DNA of 64,000 bases from Lactarius indigo (GCA_025766275.1 JAFKAC010000006.1:1798001-1862000), one strand, 5' to 3'. Counted from the first letter of the stretch, positions 9,372-20,644 are shown. Notes: a model not told the origin generated them from the letters alone. Made by a program: numbers and translations.

Positions 9372-10384
9372 CTGTTCTTATCCTACATCAAAGGCGGAGC
9401 AGTCAGCGAATGGGTGTTATCCTTCCTGAACTGGCTCAACAGGCAAATACAATGAGGGATCAGTCCCTACACCAAGGAACTATGGGATGCTGTGGCAGAC
9501 GGCTTCAGCCAGCGATTCGAGAATATGCTGGAATGAGAACAAGCCCAAGCAATACTGTGGAAAGGGTTTAAAATGACGGGAGAGGATATCGATAAGTACG
9601 TCAACGACTTCGAACAGCTTGCGCGGAAAGCTCATTACCACCTCAACGAACCACAAACGATCGACCTCTTCACATCAGGTCTGCCAAAGGAACTCTTTAA
9701 AAATGTGTTCCAATTTGACGATCCAATCACGTTCGACGACTGGAAGAGGGCCATACTTAAACGACAGAAGAATTACATACACCTCAAGGCGCGGCTCAAC
9801 GAATACAAAAACACGACAACGCAGCCGAAGAAGCAGAGCGGAAATGCGGGATGGACACTTCCCCAGAACTTACCACAAACCAACCCATGGGCAATGGACA
9901 CGTCCACAGACCGCGCCAAGGTAAGGCTTGCGGGGTCCGAAGACATTGACTTCAATAAACTACCCCATCGCGACTGGCCCGCGCCCCCTTTCCCACCAAG
10001 AGGAGGACCTGGAGCACGAGGACGAGGAAGGGGAGGATCCCGAAGGGACTTAAGGAACGTCCTTTGTTACAACTGTAATGCGCCAGGTCACCTCTCACGA
10101 AACTGTCCATACCCGCACCAGCAGAGACAATGGCAGAACGCCCCCTCCAGCAGTAGAATGACTGAAACAGTGTGGCCTTCCCAATGGTCCGCATCGCAAG
10201 GACCCGTATTGCAGTACGAACCATCACTGCCAGGATACGTGACGCCAGCACCAAGCGCAACACCCACACCACAAATCAATGCGGCAAAGACAGCTGGAGA
10301 ACAGGCAAAAGAATGGCTTACGCAGGTAGCCAACAGCACGGATGAGGTGAAAGACCTCATACTTCAAGACTTGTGGGGAAAAGA

Positions 10385-10391
10385 GGGTTTT
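10385..10391 (+). promoter_or_regulatory. -1 ribosomal frameshift heptamer, element 2 (GGGTTTT)
   Basis: In the gag frame the bases read G GGT TTT, a perfect X XXY YYZ slippery heptamer, with the gag stop 10 bases further on. Slipping back by one gives the pol frame (S-G-R-L-N-P). Same place and spacing as GGATTTT in element 1. Confidence 0.85.
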
Positions 10392-13300
10392 CAGGGCGCC
10401 TGAACCCGTCAGCCTGGGTGAGGGCCTTACAATGTAATTCTGTAATCGTGACAACGTGCTACCGATCTCTGCGAATTCCAGTAACTGTCCAAACGAATTA
10501 CCAAACGGCTGAAGTAAAAGCACTGGTTGACTCCGGAGCGACCGACAACTTTATCAGACCAAGCATGGCAGCCCGGGCAGGAATCCCGGTGCAACCACTA
10601 GAAACACCTCGCAAAATATGGAACATTGATAATACGGAAAATAAAGCTGGGTTAATCACTCATTACGTTAACCTAGAGGTCAAAACACGTGGACAGGTGA
10701 AAAAGATGACCTTCCTGGTCACCGATCTCGGGAGTGAAGATATGGTGCTGGGCTATCTATGGCTAAGCGCTTTCAAACCCACTATTAGCTGGGCTGCGGC
10801 AACTATGCACCCCGACATGCAACCAGTAGTACTGGCTACTACGGAAGAACTACTCAACACGTCAACTATTCGCGCCTTAATCACCGCTGAGAAGGAAGCT
10901 ATCTTGCAGGAATTAACCGAAGAAACCTTTGCACGCGCCACTACCTCGACGGAGTTGGCCATATCAGCAAAACAACATCAAACGGCAGCTACGCTGCCAG
11001 AAGAATACGCCACATTCAGCAAACTCTTCAACGAACAGGCTTCACATCGCTTTCCCCCAGCAAGACCCTGGGACCATGCAATCGATTTCAAACCATCGGT
11101 GCCGGCGTCAATAGACTGCAAGATATACCCGATGACGCAAAAGGAAGAAGGAGAACTAAAGGAATTCTTAGAAGAGAAGTTAAAGCAGGGATACCTACGT
11201 CCCTCTATTTCGCTGTACGCATCCTCCTTTTTCTTTATCAAAAAGAAGGACGGAAAACTACGCCCAGTCCAGGATTACCGAGTTATCAATTCGCACACTA
11301 TATGTAACCAGTACCCGTTGCCTTTGATCCAGGACCTCATCCTAGACCTCAGCAATGCACACATTTACACTAAACTCGACATCCGCTGGGGGTACAACAA
11401 CATACGCATACGCGATGGCGACCAAGAAAAAGCGGCGTTCAAAACCAAATTTGGCCTCTTCGAACCGACGGTCATGTTCTTTGGCCTCACCAACTCCCCT
11501 GCCACCTTCCAAGCGATGATGAACCATATCTATCGGGACACGATAGCGAAACACGAACGCCTGGGCACCACGATACGTGTTTACATGGATGACATCGGGA
11601 TAGCCACTCACTTCAATCACGACCTTTCAGCCCATGTGGCTGCCGTGGCTGCCGTCTCTGATGTACTACGTGTCGCGGAGGAACACAACCTATACTTCAA
11701 ACTCGAAAAATGCCTTTTTCACCAGCCGCGAATGGATTACCTGGGGGTAATCCTTGAAAGGGGGGTAACTCGTATGGACCCCGTAAAAGTTCAAGGCATC
11801 AAAGACTGGCCAACGCCAACCAAAGTTAAGGATGTACGATCCTTCCTGGGCTTTTGTAACTTTTACAGACTCTTCATTCGCGGCTTCGCGAATCACGCCA
11901 AACCACTGACCAAGTTGACACGAAAAGATGAGGAATGGCGATGGACGGTGGAGGAAGACAAGGCGTTTAACACGTTGAAGAACCTCGTCACGGAAGAACC
12001 AGTGCTGGCACACCCGGTCCTCCAAGACCCGTTCGAGTTGGAAGTGGATGCCTCGGGCTACGCGGTGGGAGCAGTCTTACTACAAAAGAAATCTGATGGC
12101 AAGCGACACCCTATAGGCTATTATTCAGCAACGCTCTCCGAGACCGAAAGAAACTATGACATCTACGATTTAGAATTACTTGCAATAGTCAAAGCCCTGC
12201 AGAATTGGAGACTGCTGCTTGCTGGAGCCCCTCATAAAATCAAAATCTATTCGGATCACCTCAATCTACAATACTGGAAGTCGCTGCAGAAGATCAGCAG
12301 ACGTGTGGCAAGGGAAGTACTCGAACTTTCTGAGTACGACTTCGAGATTCACCACATCAAGGGGAAGAACAACGGAAGAGCAGACACCCTATCGCACAGA
12401 CCCGATTACAACCAGGGAAGCGAAGACAATAGCGAGGTCGTCGTTCTTCCCCCCGAAGTCTTCGTGCGAACCCTCAATACCACACGCACCTTTATTGCAA
12501 ACCCAAACCTGCTACAATCACGCCATCAACAGGACAAAGAGGTGATTAAGCTGTGGGTAGACCCCTATAACCTGAAAAAGGTACAGGGGGAGTGGTACAA
12601 AGACGGCAGGTTCGTAATAACCGGACCCACATCAACCCATCGGGTGCTGATACACGACCACCATGACTTGCCAATACACGGCCATCCTGGAATTACAAGG
12701 ACACAACAAATCCTGGAAAGGCATTACTGGTGGCTGCGACTACGAAAGGACGTGTACGAATATGTGCAAGGATGTGCGGAGTGTCAACAGAACAAAGTAA
12801 ACACCCGACCCATTCGAGCCGTGCTGCACCCCATAACACCAATACTGGAAGCCATGCCATTCCATACGGTAGCCATGGACTTCATCACTAAACTCCCACC
12901 ATCCAAGGGGTATGACAGCATTCTGACCATCACAGATCACGACTGTAGCAAGGCCTCTATCTTTATACCATGTAGGGAAGAAATTACCGCGGAGGAAACT
13001 GTGATCTTGTACGTGACTCATGTGTTCAAGCATTTCGGGCTACCACGTAAAATCATCAGCGACCGAGATCCCCGCTTTGCGTCCAAATTCACAAGGGAAG
13101 TCTGCCGAATTCTAGGAACCCAACAGAACATATCCACAGCGTACCACCCACGCACCGACGGACAGTCAGAAAGGACCAACCAATGGCTGGAGCAGTACTT
13201 GCGCTTTTGGGTGAACGAGCGTCAAGATAACTGGGTTGCTTATCTGCCAATCGCAGAATTCGCGCACAACAACTGGCCTCATGAACATACGAAACAATCG

Positions 13301-15121
13301 CCATTTCAGCTCTTAATGGGATACGACCCACAAGCTGATTGGACCGATAAGCCCTCTCCCATTCCCCAAGTGACCGCGCGACTGACACAGCTAAAAGAAG
13401 CCAGAGATAATGCCCAACGCCTCATGAAAAAGGCACAAGAAGCGTGGGTGCGCAACAAAGATATGCCGAAGTTTCATGTCAACGACCTCGTGTGGCTGGA
13501 GGGGAAACATCTCCGAACCAATCAGCCCACGGCAAAACTAGTGGCGCGACGCCACGGACCCTTCAGGGTGACTCAGGTGATGTCGCCCTACAATTATCGA
13601 TTGGAACTTCCCACACAGTGGAGCATCCATTCAGTGTTCCACATCGATCTTCTCACCCCCTACAAGCAAACCCCCCTGCACGGAGAGAATTTCACACGAC
13701 CACCGCCCGAGTTGATCGATGGAGAGGAAGAATACGAAGTCGAGGCCATTCTGGACTCTCGGCACTTTGGCAGAGGGAGACGTCTCCAGTACCTTGTCAA
13801 ATGGAAGGGGTACACAGACTCGGAGAATCAGTGGGTCAACAGGGACAACGTCTTCGCGCCGGAAGCACTTCGTCTTTATCAGGAAACGCAGACACACGGG
13901 AAAACGGTTAAAACGAGTTCGATTCGCACCGAGGAAAGTAACCCACTCCTCCTCCGTTCTATTTCTACATCGATGCCCACTTCTCCTCTACGACATGTCA
14001 CACAAGCAGAACTCCTCGACTCCCTCGCCGAAGACGCCCACGCCCTCTTGGCTGAGGACAACAACACCGAAGTCCCAAATACTCAGCTCATGCCATGGAC
14101 ACCTTTTACACCAGCAGAGGGGCCTATCACCGCGCAAGAATGGATCGGTGTTGTCACCAGATTCCCAGACCCAACAACTACCCCCGACAACGAACGAGCC
14201 GTCGTCCACGTCTTCCAAAACGATCGTGGTGAGTGCAAGCCAATCGCCGCTATCCCCCCAAGCAACGACCTCATCGGCGTTCGCGGAGTTTTCCTGAGCA
14301 ACAACCAGCGTTCAAGCACTGATGGAGTACGAGTTGGAGGGTTGGAGGAGAGTAGCGGTGGAGTGGCAGAGGGAGCAGCTGGACTCAGCGGCGGCCCGAC
14401 TGAGGGAGATGCGAGAGCGACGGCAGCGCTGGCGGCAGCTGAGGCTGGCCATGACGACGAAGATTATTACCCAGCGAGACACTCCTTCCTTCGAACGAAA
14501 CGCGACGCTGATAATCCCCGGGTCACGCCCTGGCTCGTCCACTCCGACGGCTCCCCCATGTATCGAGGACGTGTGCGCATGCCTGGCGCCGCCGATCACC
14601 GTGCGTTCACCGCCACCGAGGACCCCACGCATGTCATTGCGCCTGAAGGGTTCTGGGCGAACCGACGACCCCATTACATTCGATACCCCATCACCGGGCC
14701 CGACGGAGTAGAGAGGGACGCATCGCACGTCCAAATCATCGGAGGGGCAGATCCCCTCATACTAGGAGTTATACCGGGCTCGCCGCATGTATATGGTAAG
14801 CCCTTTTACGCTGAGCCCCACGTGTCCGCTGCACTCCGCCCCACGTACCCGCATGAGGACTTGGTCGTCTTCGAAGCGGACAAGATCACCAACCGTGCGC
14901 TCAATCGTATCAACGATGAGTCCCTCATGGCAGAGGTCATGCGCTTCCGCGCGGCAAGCTATGAGCTGGACCGCCTCCGCGCCCGAGTCAGTCAACTTCG
15001 GGCCATGATCGAGTGCGCGCAAGACGACAGGCACGACTCCATTTATCGACTGGAGCGCGCCACCGCCCTCGAGCACATCGCTGACGAGCAGCGTGATTGG
15101 CCGGCGAGAGACTTTCGGTGA
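10391..15121 (+). CDS. pol: Pol polyprotein of element 2 with chromodomain and fused third-ORF tail
   Basis: The pol frame is open from 10373 and entered by frameshift near 10391. Landmarks: protease DSGATDNF (about 10530); RT with YMDD (about 11584); RNase H DASGYAVGAVL (about 12048); integrase zinc domain (HGHPG...CAEC, about 12680-12785) and DDE core (AMDF about 12876, SDRDPRF about 13060, QSERTNQW about 13165); chromodomain LQYLVKWKGYTDSENQW (about 13785-13835). Instead of stopping, the frame runs on for about 410 codons to 15121. That tail has the same layout as element 1's separate ORF3 (Tyr/Pro domain, then a Leu/Arg coiled coil) but no zinc knuckles. The fusion may be original or follow loss of a stop. 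Catalytic residues are intact, although gag is not. Confidence 0.92.
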   Translation, partial: SGRLNPSAWVRALQCNSVIVTTCYRSLRIPVTVQTNYQTAEVKALVDSGATDNFIRPSMAARAGIPVQPLETPRKIWNIDNTENKAGLITHYVNLEVKTRGQVKKMTFLVTDLGSEDMVLGYLWLSAFKPTISWAAATMHPDMQPVVLATTEELLNTSTIRALITAEKEAILQELTEETFARATTSTELAISAKQHQTAATLPEEYATFSKLFNEQASHRFPPARPWDHAIDFKPSVPASIDCKIYPMTQKEEGELKEFLEEKLKQGYLRPSISLYASSFFFIKKKDGKLRPVQDYRVINSHTICNQYPLPLIQDLILDLSNAHIYTKLDIRWGYNNIRIRDGDQEKAAFKTKFGLFEPTVMFFGLTNSPATFQAMMNHIYRDTIAKHERLGTTIRVYMDDIGIATHFNHDLSAHVAAVAAVSDVLRVAEEHNLYFKLEKCLFHQPRMDYLGVILERGVTRMDPVKVQGIKDWPTPTKVKDVRSFLGFCNFYRLFIRGFANHAKPLTKLTRKDEEWRWTVEEDKAFNTLKNLVTEEPVLAHPVLQDPFELEVDASGYAVGAVLLQKKSDGKRHPIGYYSATLSETERNYDIYDLELLAIVKALQNWRLLLAGAPHKIKIYSDHLNLQYWKSLQKISRRVAREVLELSEYDFEIHHIKGKNNGRADTLSHRPDYNQGSEDNSEVVVLPPEVFVRTLNTTRTFIANPNLLQSRHQQDKEVIKLWVDPYNLKKVQGEWYKDGRFVITGPTSTHRVLIHDHHDLPIHGHPGITRTQQILERHYWWLRLRKDVYEYVQGCAECQQNKVNTRPIRAVLHPITPILEAMPFHTVAMDFITKLPPSKGYDSILTITDHDCSKASIFIPCREEITAEETVILYVTHVFKHFGLPRKIISDRDPRFASKFTREVCRILGTQQNISTAYHPRTDGQSERTNQWLEQYLRFWVNERQDNWVAYLPIAEFAHNNWPHEHTKQSPFQLLMGYDPQADWTDKPSPIPQVTARLTQLKEARDNAQRLMKKAQEAWVRNKDMPKFHVNDLVWLEGKHLRTNQPTAKLVARRHGPFRVTQVMSPYNYRLELPTQWSIHSVFHIDLLTPYKQTPLHGENFTRPPPELIDGEEEYEVEAILDSRHFGRGRRLQYLVKWKGYTDSENQWVNRDNVFAPEALRLYQETQTHGKTVKTSSIRTEESNPLLLRSISTSMPTSPLRHVTQAELLDSLAEDAHALLAEDNNTEVPNTQLMPWTPFTPAEGPITAQEWIGVVTRFPDPTTTPDNERAVVHVFQNDRGECKPIAAIPPSNDLIGVRGVFLSNNQRSSTDGVRVGGLEESSGGVAEGAAGLSGGPTEGDARATAALAAAEAGHDDEDYYPARHSFLRTKRDADNPRVTPWLVHSDGSPMYRGRVRMPGAADHRAFTATEDPTHVIAPEGFWANRRPHYIRYPITGPDGVERDASHVQIIGGADPLILGVIPGSPHVYGKPFYAEPHVSAALRPTYPHEDLVVFEADKITNRALNRINDESLMAEVMRFRAASYELDRLRARVSQLRAMIECAQDDRHDSIYRLERATALEHIADEQRDWPARDFR

Positions 15122-15150
15122 GTTGGGGTCTCACGCTGAAAAGGGGGTGA

Positions 15151-15686
15151 TGTCACATTTCCACTGCGACTTGTGAATCAGGTTCGTACCCTTACTGTAC
15201 CGGTTGCAACTACGGCGGTAAGGTAGATTAGTTGTGGACTTACTTACGGTGATACAGTGGTGTGATAGGCGATTACAACTGATAGCTGACTGAGCGGTGC
15301 CTCGATGACTCGATACTAGTACAGGTACTAGTAGTATTAGGATTGCAATGTTTCTGCGATACGTTGGACGCTACTTTACTGTGACTCATAGCAGCACTTG
15401 AAAGCCTGCTTGACTTGTATTTAAACTGTCTTGTGAAGACCAAGATACGCCATCTTGGTCTTCTTGAATTGTCACTTGTTTCTTCTCTTCTCTTTGTCTC
15501 TATTCAGCTGTCTAGAAGTGTCCGACTCCGATCGTGACTCAAGTATTACAAAGCTTGCCGGTGTACCTCCGTGTATTCACTAAGGCAGGGACTTGGACCT
15601 TCGCGTCATCAAGTTGACCGACCGATATCACTAAGTGTTACCACCACTCCATGCTCAAGTCGAGCTAACGTCATGACGACATTACA
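15151..15686 (+). repeat. 3' LTR of element 2 (536 bp)
   Basis: Begins TGTCACATTT just after the tract AAAAGGGGGTGA and ends GACATTACA, followed by CAGAG. By hand it differs from the 5' LTR at 19 positions, all transitions, 17 of them at CpG (counting a shared TG/CA site as two). Confidence 0.96.
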
Positions 15687-15691
15687 CAGAG

Positions 15692-16678
15692 GTCCCGGCA
15701 GGACAGGCAGGGGGACTCGGGAGGTCTCCCATTGAGATCCTGCAGCAGGGATTAACGCCCGACATGTACCAGGCTATGCGTATGATATTTCACAGTTTCG
15801 AACAACGCTTCCAAGCCGTGGAAGGTACCATAGTCACGTCGCAGCAGTTTCAGAATGCAATAGAGACTGCTTTTTCCCACACCAACCTTACTATCGCAGC
15901 CCCGCCACCCCCTCAGCGTACTTCATCTCCCAGTGAAGCAAATTTCCAACGTCTTACTATTCAACCGTTTGCTGGAAGGGCTGCAGACAATGTCGCTGCA
16001 TGGTTAGTATTAGCAGAGGATGCATTGGGCACCTGTCATGTACCGAAGGCCCATTGGACAAACTATGCAACCCAAGTTTTCTGGGACGCCGCTCTCGCTT
16101 GGTATCATGCCCGAAGGCTTGCTCTCAGGGGATGCATTCCTGCTTGGGATGAACTAAAGCAAATGATGATGGACCATTGGGCTCACCCGGCACACGCTAA
16201 CGAACTCCGGGCTCATCTGGAGAATCTTACTTGCTGCAGAGGGATTACCGATTACACTCGTCGCTTTGAGGATATTGAGTCCCAGATTCCAGCCAATGAA
16301 ATGACGTTCAACGATCGCAAGTACCGTTTTGTTCGAAAGCTCCCTAAAGACTTGTCAATACAAATTATGGCCCGGTCTGAACAAGATATGGTGGTTCTCT
16401 ATGCGACCGCTAGACAATGGGACAGCCTCAACCAGTTGGCCTCTGGAGTGATAGGAACTCAGCCCGGACCTCTAAAAGTCTTCAAGAAGTATCAGACATC
16501 CCCTTCGACGACTATGCCTTACCTGTCGTCTGCAGCGTTAACAGGTCGTTCTGAGCCAATGGACTTGGACGCGATGAACATGAGTAGGGATCCGCGTAAG
16601 CCCCCACCCACGGCTTGCTGCTATAATTGTAACGAGTTGGGGCATTTTGCACGAGATTGCTGCAAGCCCTTACGATGA
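15692..16678 (+). pseudogene. gag: Gag of element 3 (main part; first six codons at 7218-7235)
   Basis: Open from the insertion junction (V-P-A-G-Q-A-G-G) to TGA 16676-16678; the first internal ATG is 15764. It has a Gag core (LTIQPFAGRAADNVAAW, then a Trp/Leu-rich region) and one CCHC knuckle CYNCNELGHFARDC at about 16619-16660. The gag stop and the pol frame are in phase, so this TGA (preceded by CGA) may be the natural gag stop or another decayed codon. The gene is split from its start by element 2, 7.9-8.5 kb away, and cannot be translated as one piece. Confidence 0.85.
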
Positions 16679-16681
16679 TCA

Positions 16682-19600
16682 GTGCAAGGCGCGGAGAAGA
16701 GGATGATGAACGGATGTACCAAATCAACCAGACCCCTACATGTGTTTGAAGACATTGCTGAAGAACCAGTAGCGGAGGGATATCAGTCAGAGGCATCTCC
16801 ACTGAAGGACTACCCCATTGAAGAACCCGAACCAGAGCTTCAATATCCTTTGGAGCGCTACGCGTCTGAAGAATATACTCCGGAGAAATATGATCCTGAA
16901 AAGCCGGATCTAGAGTTACAGTACCTCACCACAGAAGCCAATCTTATGGACGACAACGGAGGCCCACTTACTGCAGACGAAGAAGAAGAGTTAGCAAAAA
17001 TCATCTTCAGTGAATGCGAAGGAGGCAGCGATGACTGGAGCCAATTCTGGCCCCCTATTCACCCCATACCTCCTGGAGATCCGGGACTGCTGAGCGAAGA
17101 CCTAGTGAAGCCATCTGACGTTGTCCCAAGGAAGTGGCAAAGTACTCCGAGCCCATTCTTTGGTGGGTCAACAGAAGAAGAAAATTGGCGACCTGTCTCA
17201 CCCATCTTCTCTGACAGCCCTGTAATAGAAACGACTTGGCGACCCATCTCTCCTACCTTCTCTGAAGGGTCCTGCGTTGCTCCGGAAGGCAGTAAAGAGA
17301 ATCCTCTTGAGGTCTTCAATGTAGCGCACCCCGGGTTGCCGATATATGAGATGCAGATTGGACCTCCGAAGTTGACATTGTCAACAAACGCTTCAGCTTT
17401 TGTCTCGGTCAACACCATTCTTGACATGGGAGCTGAATCGAATCATCTTACCGAACAAAAGGCGAGACTCGCGGGAGCCCAGCTCTTCCCCATTACTGCC
17501 AGAGAAATCATCGGCGCCGGATGAACAACTACTACCGCATTCGCGACGTTTGCCCTCAAGATAGGCGGCTTGTTCTCGCAATGCTATGCTTATGTCCTAG
17601 ACAACGCGTCGCAGTTCCACTACGACTTATTATTGGGACGAACCTGGCTGAAAAGACATCATGCCACCCCGCGATGGGACAATGACGCCTATGAATTGAC
17701 CCATCCGGAAGAGCAAACCCACTTCTTCATTAGGCCACGCTCGTCCAAAGAAAAGTCCGGGGTTACGAACCTGTTAACAAAGATCGCCTGGTGCCTAAGG
17801 CCCAAGCATCAAGGGCCACCTCGTCCCGCACTCCTCCATCATACGCCGAATCAAGAAGTTCGAGACGATCAGTCGATGGTCACGAACAAGGGGAGCGTTG
17901 TGTCTACAAATGAAACATTTGGTGAGCGAATCAAACGAATCATAAAAGAAAGCGTACCAGGTGCTTTCAGGGACAAGGTGGGCTTCCCGCCGCTTCGAAA
18001 ATGGGTCCATGAAATTGACGTAGGGGACGCAAAGCCGCTGAGACAATATGGACGACCCCTTACACCAGTCGAACATGAGTCTATTAAAAAGTTTGTTGAC
18101 GAAGGGTTAGATGAGGGAGTGATTGAACCCTCAGACTCACCGTGGTCGTCTCCCTTACTCCCTGTCCCGAAGAAGGACGGTACATCGCACATTTGCATCG
18201 ACTACCGCGCTCTCAATAAACTTACCAAATCGAACACCTACCCTCTACCTCGCATAGATGAATGTTATCGAAACCTCGCAGGAGCATGATTCTTCACATG
18301 CCTGGATTTGCGCAGCGGGTATTGGCAGGTGAGGCTCGCCGATGATGCCAAGGAGAAAACCACGTTCACCTGTCGGTATGGTCATTTTCAATTCCGAGTA
18401 ATGCCGTTTGGACTTACCAACGCACCTGCGACTTTCCAAAGCATGATGAATGAAATACTACACACCTTCATTGATCGCTGCGCGATGGTTTACCTCGATG
18501 ATGTCATCATCTTCTCTCGCACAAAGGATGAACACATTCAAAACATTCTTGACGTCGTAAATATGCTTCACAAGCATGGCCTCATCCTGAATGAAAAGAA
18601 GTGTACGTGGGGCCGCTCATCTATACTTTACCTGGGTCACATAGCGTCTGGCGAAGGCCTTCGAACCAACCCAGAAAAGGTTGACGCAATCCTAAAATGG
18701 CCTTCATGCTCAACAATTTCCAAGGTATGAGGATTCCTAAATGTCACTGGATACTACCGCTGATTCATATGGGGGTTCGCTAAGATCGCTGGACCAATGT
18801 ATAAGTTGCTGGAAGGCAGCCCACGACATGGCACACCTATTCAATGGGATGCCGACTGTGAGTTAGCTATGAAACACCTGAAAGAAGCGCTAACCTCGGC
18901 CGACCTTCTCATTCACCCGACGCCTTGGCACCTCTTTGTTATAGATACGGACGCCTCTGGTGATTGTCTGGGCGCTGTTCTACAACAGACTTGCGACTCG
19001 TCTGTTGATTTAAAAAAGGGGAAAGGAGCTGGTGAGCAGAAAGACCGTTTCAAGCTAAAAGAAAGGGACTTACGCCCCATCACCTTCAAATCTCGGCGCA
19101 TGACGCCCACCAAACAAAGATATTCTGCGCAAGAAAGGGAGATGCTCGCCATCGTATACACGTTACACAAATGGCGTGGATACATTGAAGGATCTCCAAT
19201 ACTCGTACATACCGATCACGAGTCTTTAAAATATTTCCTGACACAGAAAAACCTTGGTCGACGACTTGCGCGTTTTGTGGATGACATCACTCACTTTGAT
19301 GTCGAAATTATCTACAGACCTGGACGACACCAGTTAGTGGCAGACGCGCTGTCGCGAAGGAAGGGACATCAGGATGTACCTGATTCTGAGACCCTTACAC
19401 CCCTCTTCACCACTCCACTGAATCCCACCGAAGAAAAGAAAGACCGAAGTGCCATCTTTCAGACATTTGCGGAATATAAAAGGCGTCTGCAGCAAGGGGA
19501 ACAATCAACTGCGGTCAGAAATGGATCATACCTAGTAAACGAGGATGTCCTGTGCAAGAGGACCCCAAATTGTTGGGGAGAAGAAGTGATCGTTGAGGTC

Positions 19601-20644
19601 CCAACGACGCAGGACATGGCCGAAGAAAAGGTCAGGATGATCCATCGTGAATTGGGCCACTTGGGAGCCAAGACTATTGTGGCTGCTCTCCGGACGTGAA
19701 TTCATATCCTGTTCGCGCAGGAGATTGTTGAGCGTACACTCAGAAGCTGCGAAGAATGTCAATTTACTCACTGAGAACCCACTACAACACAGCCGCTCTT
19801 CCCCATTCCTCGAGTTGATGCTGGAGATGCTTGGGCATTCGATTTCGTCGGTCCCCTCCCCAAGACTATGAAAGGGAATTGCTACCTCCTTACCGCGATG
19901 GACCTCAGCACTGACTGGACAATCGCTTAAGCTATTCCTCAACGCTCCAGCAATGTCATTGTTGACATGCTGCAGTACATCGTTCACACCTATGGGAAAC
20001 CAGTAACTGTCCTTACAGACAATGGAGCAGAGTTCTTATCATACAAACTGCAAAACTTACTGTGTTGATTGGAAGTCCAACACTCCCGTACCATGCCATA
20101 TCATCCTCAGACCAACGGACGTCTGGAAAAGTTTAACGATATTCTGACACAAATGTTGGCGAAGATGACCACGCCCCAAAGGCAAAACCAGTGGGATGAA
20201 CTACTTCCCGATGCTCTTCTCGCCTATCGGGCACATGTTAGTTCATCTACAGGTGTGTCACCATTCTTCTTGATGTATGGAAGGGAAGTGCGCTTACCAA
20301 GTGAAAGGATCCACCAAGTGTTCCAATGTAATCCAACAGACGAAGAAGTTGAGTTCGTCCAACAACAACAGCTGGAACATGTTCAGGATCTGGCTCGATT
20401 CCGATGGGAGGCAAACGAACGAGCGGAGTCGCGCCTGGAAAAGGAAGCATCCCAGCGAGAAGAAGACTACCGAGAAAAGGGGCTTGGTATTGGAGATGTG
20501 GTGAAAAGACAGCATGAAGCCGGTACGAAGCTCCATCCGCGCTGGGATGGCCCTTTCATCATCAGAGAGGTCACTGATAAAAATACGTACCAATTGCAGA
20601 CACGGAACGGATACGTCCTCAAAAACCTGTACAACGGTGCTTGA
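16682..20644 (+). pseudogene. pol: Pol of element 3, one frame with eight stop codons
   Basis: A single frame carries an acidic linker, a degenerate protease (DMGAESN instead of DSGA), RT ([29 protein letters not shown]), RNase H (DTDASGDCLGAVL), integrase (HRELGHLGAK; GDAWAFDF; TDNGAEF; HPQTNGRLEKFN) and a final domain without chromodomain. Stops in this frame are at 17522, 18287, 18728, 18761, 19697, 19772, 19928 (TAA) and 20066; all others are TGA. At 18728 and 18761 family motifs (VRGFLN, YYRRFI) expect Arg, so CGA has become TGA. No frameshift was needed to read it. A dead element. Confidence 0.9.

Larger units (their letters stand above)
8295..10403 (+). pseudogene. gag: Gag of element 2, broken by a solo LTR and two in-frame stops
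   Basis: From ATG 8295 the frame encodes an N-terminal region, a glycine run coded by mixed GGA/GGC/GGT codons (about 8605-8645), and the start of the Gag core (NDYRRCLLF). At 8813 a solo LTR interrupts it; the core resumes at 9377 in the same frame (LSYIKGGAVSEWV), because LTR plus duplication is 564 bp, a multiple of three. Two TGA stops follow (9453-9455, 9534-9536). The frame then stays open from 9573 to 10403, with one CCHC knuckle CYNCNAPGHLSRNC. The 3' end overlaps pol through the -1 heptamer GGGTTTT. It cannot give a full Gag. Confidence 0.88.
7236..15686 (+). mobile_element. Complete Ty3/gypsy chromovirus, element 2, with both LTRs and target duplication
   Basis: An 8451-bp insertion bounded by 536-bp LTRs (7236-7771, 15151-15686) and the CAGAG duplication. 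Inside are a self-primer site, an N-terminal open frame, gag broken by a solo LTR and by stops, a -1 frameshift heptamer, and a 1.5-kb-codon pol with protease, RT, RNase H, integrase, chromodomain and a fused third-ORF-like tail, then the tract AAAAGGGGGTGA. Without the solo LTR the element would be about 7.9 kb. Pol is open, gag is not. The LTRs differ by 19 transitions and no indels (hand count), so the insertion is not very recent. Confidence 0.96.
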
